A stretch of 64,000 nucleotides of DNA from Thinopyrum elongatum (Eukaryota > Streptophyta > Magnoliopsida > Poales > Poaceae): positions 64,506,512-64,570,511 of the forward strand of contig CM022303.1 of the NCBI GenBank assembly GCA_011799875.1. The letters are read 5' to 3'. A program made the translations under genes and the position numbers. The notes below the pieces were generated by a model that was not told the origin of the DNA, ran no database searches, and was given only the letters and a program-made list of their open reading frames with translations. Below, piece by piece: positions 31,194-40,860 of the stretch (its first letter is position 1; each line of letters begins with the position of its first letter).

Positions 31194-34171
31194 CAACAAC
31201 AATAAAGTCTTTAGTCCCAAATAAATTAGGGTAGGTTAGAGGTGAAACCCATAAGATCTCGCGTCCAATTCATGGCTCTGGCACATGGATAACAAGCTTC
31301 CATGCATATCTGTCCATAACTAGTTCTTTAGTGATACTTTAATTCTTCAGGTCTCTCTTAACGGACTCCTTCCGTGTCAAATTCGGTCTATCCCGACCTC
31401 TCTTGACATTCTCCACACGCTTTAGCCGTCCGCTATGCACTGGAGCTTCTAGAGGCCTGCGCTGAATATGTCCAAACCATCTCAAACGATGTTGGACAAG
31501 CTTCTCTTCAATTGGTGCTACCCCAACTCTATCTCGTATATCATCGTTCCAGACTTGATCATTTCTTGTGTGGCCACACATCCATCTCAACATACGCATT
31601 TCTGCCACAACTAACGGTTGAACATGTCGCCTTTTAGTCGGCCAACACTCAGCGTCATACAACATTACGGGTCGAACCGCTGTCCTGTAGAACTTGCCTT
31701 TTAAATTTTGTCTCTTGTCACAAAGAATGCCAGAAGCTTGGCGTCACTTCATGCATCCGGCTTTGATTTGATGGTTCACATCATCATCAATACCCCCATC
31801 CTCCTGCAGCATTGACCACAAATATCGAAAAGTGTCCTTCTGAGGCACCACATGCCCATCAAGGCTAACCTTCTCCTCACACCTAGTAGTACTGAAACTG
31901 CACATCATGTACTCGGTTTTAGTTCTACTAAGCCTAAACCCTTTGGATTCCAAGGTTTGTCTCCATAACTCTAACTTCCTATTTACCCCCGTCCGACAAT
32001 CGTCAAGTAGCACCACATTATCCGCAAAGAGTATACACCATGAGATATGTCCTTGTATATCCCTTGTGACCTCATTCATCACCAAGGCAAAAAGATAAGG
32101 GCTCAAAGTTGACTCCTGATGCAGCCCTATCTTAATCGGGAAGTCATCATCGTCGACATCACTTGTTCGAACACTTGTCACAACATTATCGTACATGTCC
32201 TTGATGAGGGTAATGTACATTGCTGGGACTTTGTGTTTCTCCAAGGCCCACAACATGACATTCCGTGGTATCTTATCATAGGCCTCTCCAAGTCAATGAA
32301 CACCATACGCAAGTCCTTCGTTTGCTCCTTGTATCTCTCCATAAGTTGTCGTACCAAAAAAATGGCTTCCATGGTCCACCTCCCAGGTATGAAACCAAAC
32401 TGATTTTTGGTCACGCTTGGCATTCTTCTTAAGCGGTGCTCAATGACTCTCTCCCATAGCTTCATTGTATGGCTCATCAGCTTAATTCCACGGTAATTAG
32501 TACAACTCTAAACATAGCCCTTGCTCTTGAAGATTGGTACAAATATACTCCTCTCCATTCTTCTAGCATCTTGTTTGCCCAAAAAATGAGGTTGAAAAGC
32601 TTGGTTAGCCATACTATTGCTATGTCCCCGAGGCCTTTCCACGCCTCAATGAGGATACAATCAGGGTCCATCGCCTTGCCTACTTTCATCCTTTTTAAAG
32701 CCTCCTTGACCTCAGACTCCTGGATTCGCCGCACAAAACGCATGTTGGTCTCATCAAAGGAGTCGTCCAGTTCAATGGTAAACTCTCGTTCTCCCCATTG
32801 AACAGCTTGTTGAAGTACTCCCGCCATCTATGCTTAATATCCTCGTCCTTCATCAGAAGTTGGTCTGCTCCGTCCTTGATGCATTTAACTTGGACAATAT
32901 CCCTCATCTTCCTCTCTCGGATCTTGGCCATCTTATAGATGTCCCTTTTGCCTTCCTTTGTGCCTAACCGTTGTTAGAGGTCCTCATACGCCCGACCCCT
33001 TGCTTCACTGACAGCTCACTTTGCGTCCTTCTTCGTCATCTTGTACTTTTCTATGTTGTCTGCACTCCTCTCCAGGTGTAGATATCTGAAACAATGTTTC
33101 TTCTCTTTAATCGCCTTCTGGACATCATCAGTCCACCACCAGGTATCCTTATCTTCGCTTCTTCTTCCAATGGACACTCCAAACTCCTCCGAGGCCACCT
33201 TACGAATGCAAGTCGCCATCTTCATCCACACATTGTCCGCATCCCCTCCTTCCTCCCAAGGGCACTCCTTAATGACCCTCTCGTTGAACGCCTGAGCTAC
33301 CTCCCCCTTGAGCTTCCACCACTTCCTTCTAGTGACTTTGGCACGCTTATCCCGTTGGACACGAATCCAAAAGCGGAAATCAGCAACCATCAGCTTATGT
33401 TGAGGTACAACACTCTCTCCACGTATCACCTAACAATCTAGGCATGCACGCCTATCGTCTCTTCTCGAGAGGATGAAATCAATCTGGCTAGAGTGTTGGC
33501 CACTACTAAAAGTCACCAGATGTGATTCTCTCTTTCTAAAGAGGGTGTTAGCTACAATCATGTTGTAGGCTAGAGCAAAGCTTAAGACATCTTATCCTTC
33601 TTGATTGTTTATTCCATAGCCAAAGCCCCGATGCACCCTTTCGGAACCTGTTTTAGATGTACCCACATGGCTATTGAGGTCTCCTCCTATGAAGAGCTTC
33701 TCGCCAATCGGTACACTCCTAACCATCACTTCTAGGCCTTCCCAGAACTCCCTCTTGGTATTCTCATTGTGGCCTACTTGCGAGGCATACGCGCTGATAG
33801 CATTGAGAATTAAGTCCCCAACTACCAGCTTGACCAGGATAATCTGGTCCCTACGTCTCTTGACGTCTACCAATCCATACGTGAACCCCTTGTTGATCAA
33901 TACGTCTACGCCATTTCTGTTTGCAACTGTCCCCGTGTACCACAGCTTGAAGCCGGTATCTTCCACCTCCTTCGCCTTCCGTCCCCTCCATTTGGTTTCT
34001 TAGACGCAAAGGATATCAACACCTCTCCTCACCGCTGCATCAACTAGCTCCCGAAGCTTCCCTATGAGAGACCCTATGTTCCAGCTACCTAAGCGAATCC
34101 TCCAATCCTCCAAGGCTCGGCTAGTTTCCTTACCCTTCGCACTCGTCGAGTCAAATGCGAAGACCCTTGCT
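31194..34171 (-). mobile_element. RTE-clade LINE, 5'-truncated
   Basis: The minus-strand order is endonuclease, linker, reverse transcriptase and a C-terminal block, ending in a short simple repeat (CAACAACAA on the plus strand), the usual 3' end for plant RTE elements. GTGTA occurs at both borders (31189-31193 and 34172-34176) and may be a short TSD. It lies inside the unclassified element. Plant RTE elements have a single ORF; this copy starts inside the endonuclease region. Confidence 0.88.
31339..33966 (-). pseudogene. RTE ORF: endonuclease and reverse transcriptase (multiple frameshifts)
   Basis: Successive minus-strand frames give: endonuclease (GFKLWYTGTVANRNGVDVLI, FIGGDLNSHVG with GFGYGINNQEG); a linker (HKLMVADFRFWIR, WWTDDVQKAIKEKK); reverse transcriptase (EVKEALKRMKVGKAMDPDCI, KNQFGFIPGRWTMEAIFL, ILFADNVVLLD); and a C-terminal block (AECWPTKRRHVQPL, RMLRWMCGHTRNDQVWND, LRWFGHIQRRP). 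The reverse transcriptase box reads FADN where FADD is usual, so a catalytic Asp is replaced. At least five frames are needed, so the copy is dead. Confidence 0.9.
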
Positions 34172-34666
34172 GTGTATCAATAAAAAATAACAAGGAATGG
34201 CCAGACTGCTAGCGTGTGTGTGTAAAAAAAGAGCTATTTACTTTTTACTTTTCAGTGGGATCTTCTGTCAACAATGCATGTACTCTAGTATTAAAAAAAT
34301 GTTCTTCGACAGAGAGTTATAGTAGCGGCCACATAGCTCTTTGCATAAATAATCAGAGGCCTTCAGAAAGTATCTGCATGTTGCGGGAGCACATGCAGCA
34401 TCAATGGTAAGAGGAAAGCGAGGCCATGGCAATGAGCATGCACCGCTGATGAGTTGTCTCATCGACACTGACCCGGCTGACCTCTTGTCAGCCTCTGCCT
34501 ACTTCTGCCAAGCGGCACACCTGTTTATCTTGGTTAAATAGCCTACTTAAGTATGGTGACACTACAAATGGTTTGCTACTGGACAGAACGCATCACGAAT
34601 CTTAGGAAGGCTGAACGGACCAGATAAGGGGGTGTCTGGACTCCCGGGTGCTATCGCACCTTTTCG

Positions 34667-36904
34667 TATTCATTCCTAACCAAACTATCACTCATGAACA
34701 AATATGTTGCTGAATTCATTAAGCTTCCCCTACAGAGCAAACCACAGTTAAACTGAGAGATGGTACCTCCTTGTAGGTTTCTTCTTTCACCATCCATGGA
34801 CAAAGATTATGATTGATACAGGCAAGCTTAAGTTTTAGAGAGTATGCTCCGAATTGGCTGTGTTCTCCGAATGAAAGGACTTGAAAAATTACACGGTGAA
34901 AGAGTCTGAATATGGCAAGAGCAAGCAAGCCGTCTCTAGATAATTTCCTGAGCTCCATCGTCAGTTATTAGAAAGAAAGAAAAGATTATGTACAACTTTG
35001 CCTCCCAGTGAAAATGGGCTGATATATTAGTTCGGAGTTTCGAACTAAAAATATACTCCAAGATATCAATCTTAATGCAGAGGCAAAATATACTCCAAGA
35101 GTCTGGTAATTGCTCCACCTCTTATGAGTACGCTTCCTTGGGCATCAACTTCTCCAAATTGTGGAAAGATCCTAAATGCAAGTTCTTCCTCTGGTTGTTG
35201 TGGCTAAGGGAAAAAATCCTGACAGGAAATGCTCTGCAAGCCATGGTTGTTGTGATCAGCAAATGGAGAATGCCACTCTCTTGGTTCTGTCCTGTGCATA
35301 CTCCCTCGGCATGTGGATGTGGCTGGCTTCCCTAAGGACGATCTCCAACTCGTTCGGTTCAGGAGTCGTCAAACTGTTTCTTCTGTTCTCTGCTGTTTTC
35401 TTCTTGCGAGATTAATTCTCTCTGGTAACTTCTTGTAACAAATTCCTTCCTTTTAATTGAATTAGCAGAACACCTACCGTTTATCCCTTAAAAAATGGCA
35501 TGTGATCGGCATGTGAGCAACAGAAACTATCTGCACTGAAGGTGACCAACATGAGAAACACTAATTGCTACTCCTCATGACCTACACACCATTCAGCAGG
35601 AGAATCACATTTATCACGCTTCTAATCGAACCGAAGTTTTGAGCATTGCCCACTCGATCTGCCTCTTGATATAACTCTAAACCATATGCACCTTTTATGC
35701 AGGGTTCCTTTAGTTTGTTATCAGGTTATGAGTGTACACTCATTACTGAACTTTTATGCGTTCTCAACTTATAATGAGTTGTGATTTTAGAAGAAACTGA
35801 AATAGAATGTAGACAAGCCGGCGTCCTGTGCTGGGTGTGTGTGCCCACTGAGAAAGCATGAAAATTTGACAGGGAAGTGTGTTGCTGCAGATACAACATC
35901 CATAGACCTGATTCTCTGACAGAATTTATGTCCCACTCAGAACAATGCAAGCCTGGCAAAATGAATCATGTGCTCAATTTGTTCGAGTCAAGTATGTACA
36001 TGTGTGCCCCGATAAGAAGTGCTCATTATGTCCCATAGACAGAAGATGAATACAATTGCGTAGAGTGGAGGAAAGTATGTAATTCGTCATTTGCTTCTTC
36101 CAAGTAATTAAAGAGCGTGGCAATATGATACTTCTTCCCCCACCAGGAGAGAATATACAGACGAAGTTATCCATCTGTGCAATGTTTATATTACCAATTT
36201 TTCACCATTGATCAAGGCAAACACCCAGTCTTTCTAGATTGTTTATTTCACTATCATTCTGTCCATCTTTCTGAATTGTTTGTTTATTTCACTATGTTTA
36301 TGTTCATCTTTAAATTGATATATTATTTGCTTCAATTGGTGGCAGCCACTACATCATGCCATTGGTAGACTGCGAGATACATTTGGAAGGGGATAGCCGG
36401 AGACCTATGCTCTAAGCTGGTGATCAACGATGCCATGGTAGGGAGCCTGGCTAGACTGCGGCAGAAGCTGACATGGCAGTCTAGTAGAAACCAATCGACC
36501 ATGTCGGCTGCAAGGTCTCTGCAATGCCAGTTGAGGCCCTACCATTGACGCTGGTGGCTGCTATGGTCCTCAGACTTGCAATATCTGAAGAGCATCACTG
36601 TTAACCTAAAACTCAAAGGACAGCTTCTCTTCCAGTTTGATGAACTCTAAAAATCTGATGCACGGTCGACAGATAATCATAGTTTGCAGTTTAGATGCAA
36701 GCTGCGATTCCAGAGAGGCATACAGACAGGGATGATGAAGACATGGCATCCTTTGTACAGATAGAAGTTTGTATAGTAATCACAGTATGGTACATATGAG
36801 AAATGATCTGACCTAATTTAGATGGAAGTGGTTATTATCCACAATGTATACACATTTGACCGTCATTGTTCTCTGTTGTGATCAATCGAAAATCATCCAC
36901 ATCT
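34667..36904 (+). repeat. array segments between RTE-bearing element and LINE tail
   Basis: It begins with the CCAAACTATCACTCATGAACAA block, which recurs at 14786, 51485 and 55600. A LINE tail (35090-35490), the first TATA-like block at about 35666, the TCCCACTCAGAACAATGC region and the exon-like block near 36400-36540 follow. The block order matches the 14.8-26.9 kb and 51.4-53.4 kb parts of the array. It is non-coding now. Confidence 0.6.
35090..35490 (+). pseudogene. LINE 3' fragment
   Basis: Pieces such as NFSKLWKDPKCKFFLWLL and, in another frame, CDQQMENATLLVLSCAYSLG match the zinc-knuckle end of LINE ORF2. The UTR ends CTTGTAACAAATTCC ... GTTTATCCCTTAAAAAA. It is the same family and position in the array as the tails near 24.4-25.7 kb, so its insertion predates at least one array duplication. 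Confidence 0.7.
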
Positions 36905-37300
36905 ATCATGCACAATTCACCAATTTTTTGCAGGTTATCTACAGAGCTATAGCTTGGACCCGTATGTGGTCCTTACTCACTCATGCGGACTTCAGGTAGC
37001 CTTTGATTATTTGGTGCAACCGTTGGAAGACGGTAGCACCGGCTATCTTCAGCCGATTTGGATGGCAAGCTAATAATAGGCTAGGTGTGTAGGCATCATA
37101 GCTTATTTTTATATCGCCGGATGTGGCACTTTTTCAGTTCTATATCGCCGGGTGTGGCGCTTTTCAGATTTATTTACTTTCGACTACTGCTCAGTTTATG
37201 AGCATCTTTGGACCTTATGACCTTGTTACGTTTTTATTTAATAATATGGATGCATGCAGAGGCCGGGGGTATTCCTCCTTTTAAAAAAAATCCAACACGA
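36905..37300 (+). mobile_element. LINE 3' tail, 5'-truncated to about 0.4 kb
   Basis: From TTTTTTGCAGGTTATCTACAG to an A run at about 37287 it matches the last 0.36 kb of the LINE at 38401-44760, including GGAAGACGGTAGCACCGGC, CTTCAGCCGATTTGGATGG and TTTAATAATATGG. This identifies the 3' end of that family. It interrupts the array between its ATCATGCACAATTC and AAACCAATCAACCATG blocks. Confidence 0.85.
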
Positions 37301-38104
37301 GGAAGGTTCACATAAACTATGGCTAGAAAGGTAGAAACCAATCAACCATGTCGGCTGCAAGCTATATCTTGTGATTTAGGGAGTTCAATTGCATGCATTG
37401 ACTTGGAAATCGGGATTCTAATCGATTTGAGCTTAATGCCTGCATCAATAGCGTATGATGAATACCTTCATGCTTTTGTTGCATTATGGTCATGCTAGTT
37501 ATAGTTAACTCTTCATGAAATAGAGACCATTCGGCAGCATCACACTTTCTGAGCTGCTAAGTTAACTAAAGTTTCTAGTATCACTCTGCCTCTATATATA
37601 CTTGACACCATTTTACACCTTTTGTGTTTGTGTTCCTTCGGTTGTGTGACTTTTGATGTGTCTTTTTGCTAGCGAGGTGAGATTTTAGAAGAAACTGAAA
37701 AGGCGATGTGAGTAGTTCGAACATGGCAAATTTGGTGGCTTAAACCAGCTGCCCCACAGGCCAGCAAGGTTCGGGTGTAAGACCTAAGCTTAGACGGGAG
37801 GCTGCAGAGGAGCGGGCTACTCCATGAGGAAAATTAAAAAGAGGAGAGACAGAGAGGAAGCGCAGGGGAAAAGGAGGAAGCAGATGACCACAGTGGAAAA
37901 GGGAGAGAGAAAGGAAGAAGCCTCCTGTTTGATTGTATGGGTTGTGTCCTATGGTTGCTCAATTTTGTTTTCATATATTATGAATAAATGATTCCGTTTA
38001 ATTAGGAATTCCCTAATGCTCTTGTGATAATCCCATATACCAAAGCCTGCCCAGCGGCCTTGGTGGGTTTTATCCTATTCGTTGTTCGCAAGTGACCTCA
38101 TCCA
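37301..38104 (+). repeat. array segment, second TATA-like block
   Basis: It is collinear with 26840-28060 and 46580-47770, with deletions. It includes AGAAACCAATCAACCATGTC, CTATATATACTTGACACC at about 37592, TCCATGAGGAAAA and CCTGCCCAGCGGCCTTGG. It stops at TTGTTCGCAAGT, where the other copies continue with TTGTGTTGCCGAC. Confidence 0.65.
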
Positions 38105-38390
38105 TGTTGGAATTAAACCCGACATACCCTCCCAGCTGGTTGTGTTTGGGTCGTGTACCAGCATGTATCCGATTAGTATTTGAGTTGGAGTTAGTCTAGG
38201 AGTAGTATTACTCTAGATAGCTTAGCTTTCGTACTATATATATGCAGGTACCCCTGGCCTTGTAACACTGTACCGTGAGTTGAGAAGCAATAAAGTATCA
38301 CCGGGCATGAGACGTGCCCGTGGCTATCAATCCCAAGTATTGCGTGCGTGCGTGACTTGCTATTACCAGAATCGATCAAGTCGATTGGTA
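38105..38390 (+). other. LTR-like fragment with TATA box and poly(A) signal
   Basis: It begins TGTTGGAATTAAACCC where the array sequence breaks. It contains CTATATATATGCAGG at about 38237 and GCAATAAAGT at about 38288, the usual order in an LTR (TATA, transcribed region, AATAAA). No CA terminus mirroring the start was found, and no partner copy is in the window. It may be a truncated copia LTR. The LINE at 38401 inserted 10 bases downstream. Confidence 0.35.
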
Positions 38391-38469
38391 GCTAGCTAAG
38401 TGAAGAAAGCAGAAACTACATCGTTGCAAGCAGTAGATGAAGGTAGTGCGTTAGGGCTCTCTTCTCACG

Positions 38470-39006
38470 ATGGCGACCGTAGGGGCGCTCGGGCACGCGC
38501 GCCCGGCTTCCACCCCGTGCGGTCGACGGCACGTCGGAGGGCGCTTTTGGGCGTTGGCCGACGACGACGACGAGGAGGAGGAGGATGCAGAGGCTGGCGG
38601 GGCATTGCCGGAGTGCTCTGTTGGTAGCAATGACAAAGAAACCGCAAAATCAATTAATGATCTATTAGACTTAGAGACAGATTGAGCTGTGGATCTAATA
38701 CGACATTTAGCAGCGGTAAAACCTATGACTGAAGCAGATATCAACGATCTTGGAGTAACTGCGCTTCAGAGTCTCTGTGAGGATTTAGTCCCCACGGAGG
38801 GCTTAGAGGCCGAGGAGGAGGACATGGTTCCAGAGGGGTATGTGGCCCCTTTGCAGCCAGAGGCCACTCCTGACACCGATGTGCAACATGTTGAGGAGAT
38901 GAAGGATAAACCAAAAAAAACCTGGAAGAGGAAGGTTTATCCTACATCGACGGTGCGTCGGAGTGCAAGAGTTAAACAAAAGAAAAAATTTCATGATGAA
39001 CTATGA
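38470..39006 (+). pseudogene. LINE ORF1, internally deleted
   Basis: It starts MATVGALGHARPASTPC, followed by GGRFWALADDDDEEEED, a typical opening for this LINE family's ORF1. An internal stop follows DLLDLETD at about 38683. The C-terminus is very basic (KPKKTWKRKVYPTSTVRRSA, RVKQKKKFHDEL), suiting RNA binding. At under 180 residues it is much shorter than usual and lacks a zinc knuckle, so a large central deletion is likely. Its stop overlaps the ORF2 start as ATGA. Confidence 0.75.
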
Positions 39007-39965
39007 AAGGGATATTCTGGAATAGCAGAGGTCTAGCGGACTTGGCTAAAAAGAGATTCCTTAGTGATACATCAGTAGAACAAAAAATAGATTTTATGGC
39101 TTTACTGGAGACGGGTAGAGATAATTTCACCCCACAGTTTCTCAACACCATTTCAGGAGGGGTTGATTTTGACTGGCACTGTCTACCTCCAAGGGGAAGA
39201 TCCGGAGGGATGCTACTTGGGGTGAAGTGCGAAAGTTTAGAAGTGCTGAATGTGGTCCACCGTGATTTTGCTGTCAAATTTCTTGTAAGGTCAAAAATTC
39301 ACGGCTTCCGATGGGCTTTGGTGGCCGTCTACGGTGCGGCACTATTAGGAAAACGGCTATAGCTAATATGGACATTAATGGTGCACCATGTATGCGGTGC
39401 GCCACTGCTATATAGCAGTGGCGCACCAGATACAGGTACGTCATTATTGGCCACATTACTAATGGCGCACCTGGTATGTGGTGCGCCATTACTAGTTTTG
39501 AAAAAAAAATAAAAAAAATTTGTTAGCAGTGGCGCACCGGTGGATAGTGCGCCATTACTAGTTAACTAGTAATGGCGCACTATTTTTTTTCTTTTTTTTT
39601 AAAACTAGTAATGACGCACCACATATCAGGTGGTTACTAATGGCGCATTCTTAGGTGGTGCGCCATTACTATCTTTCTGAGGTGGCCAAAAAATTCACCA
39701 AATGCACCCCCCCATCCCCCGGGACCGCCTTTTCAGTTTCAAAAAAAATAAAAGAAAATGATAGAAATGTCAAAAAAATAAAAGAAAATAAGATTCCCAT
39801 GTGATATGTGGTCTAGTTGTTAGCAAAATTTACAAACATGAATTTTCGACTTTTTTGCAAAATCTCTCGAGAATTTGTAAAATGGGCATAACTTTTGCAT
39901 ACGAACTCCGATGAAAAAGTTTTTTATATGAAAAATCATCTACTCGAAAAGTTATATCCGAATTC

Positions 39966-40385
39966 AGTAATGGCGCACCTGCCCATGGTGCGCCATTACT
40001 ATCTTCCCGCCTAACAGAATCCTCAAAAACCTAACAGAAAAAAAGTTACGGGGCTTTCAAGATCTGGAGAGGCAAAAAAATTCAAAAAAAATCAAACTCA
40101 GTAATGGCGCACCTGCCCATGGTGCGTCATTACTATCTTCCCGCCTTCAAAATTCAAAATAAATCAAAAAAAAAAGTTAGTAATGGCGCACCTGCCCACG
40201 GTGCGCCATTACTATCTTCCCGCCTTCAAAATTCAAAATAAATCAAAAAAATAAAAAAATGTTAGTAATGGCGCACCTTCCCACGGTGCGCCATTACTAT
40301 CTTCCCGCCTTCAAAATTCAAAATAAATCAAAAAAATAAAAAAAAGTTAGTAATGGCGCACCTGCCCACGGTGCGCCATTACTAT
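39966..40385. repeat. tandem hairpin units in the second CACTA
   Basis: AGTAATGGCGCACCTGCCCA followed by GGTGCGCCATTACTATCTTC recurs at about 39966, 40101, 40181, 40264 and 40349. The units are spaced by about 80-135 bases and separated by CCCGCCTTCAAAATTCAAAA and A-rich spacer. Each unit is an inverted repeat with 15-19-bp arms. Near-identity of the last three copies suggests recent expansion. Confidence 0.85.
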
Positions 40386-40399
40386 GTCGTATATATGGC

Positions 40400-40860
40400 T
40401 GGGGTCCTCTCCTTCTTACCTCTTCATTTTTCTCCTCCACTCCACCTCTCCACCACTCCATCTCCTCCTCTCGTCCACTCCATCTCCCCTCCTCTCCTCC
40501 ACCATACTCCCCTCCTCCTCTCCGGCGACCTCCTCCTCCTCCTCCTCCGCCCTCCCTCCTCCCCTCCCCTCACGGTTTCTCCTCCTCCCTCCTCTCCGGT
40601 GAGCTCCTCCTCCCTCCTCTCCTCCCCTCCCCTCACGGTTTCTCCTCTCCTCTCCTCTCCGGTGAACTCCTCTCCGGCGACCTCCTCCTCCTCTCCGGCG
40701 ATGTAGGCGAGCTCCTCTCCGTTGACCTCCTCCTCCTCCTCTCCGACGATGTAGGCGAGCTCCGCTCCGGTGACCCTCCTCCTCCTCCTCCCTCCTCTCC
40801 TCCTCACGGTCTCTCCTCGGCCCTCCTCTCCGGCGAACTCCTCTCCGGCAAAAGAACGTA
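40400..40860. repeat. CTC/CCT-rich microsatellite-like tract
   Basis: It is strongly asymmetric (pyrimidine on the plus strand) with short repeats CTCCTCCTC, CTCACGGTTTCTCCTC and CTCTCCGGCGACCTC. Both strands give long but compositionally trivial reading frames (Pro/Ser/Leu or Glu/Arg/Gly), which I do not regard as genes. Confidence 0.8.

Larger units (their letters stand above)
30925..34666. mobile_element. unclassified DNA-type element carrying a nested RTE
   Basis: An 8-bp duplication TATTCATT (30917-30924 and 34667-34674) interrupts array sequence that is contiguous elsewhere (GATCATATTCATC...CCAAACTATCACTC). The ends are weakly inverted: CGAGATAG...CAGCACCGGG against CGAAAAGG...AGCACCCGGG. 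Without the RTE the element is about 760 bp and non-coding. The TSD length suggests hAT, or Mutator if a ninth mismatched base is counted. Confidence 0.5.

Noticed and set aside
37017..37290. Small-RNA-like stem around GGAAGACGGTAGCACCGGCTATC
   Set aside because: It is the 3' tail of a LINE family that is also present at 44490-44755; the pairing is short and not independent evidence of an RNA gene.
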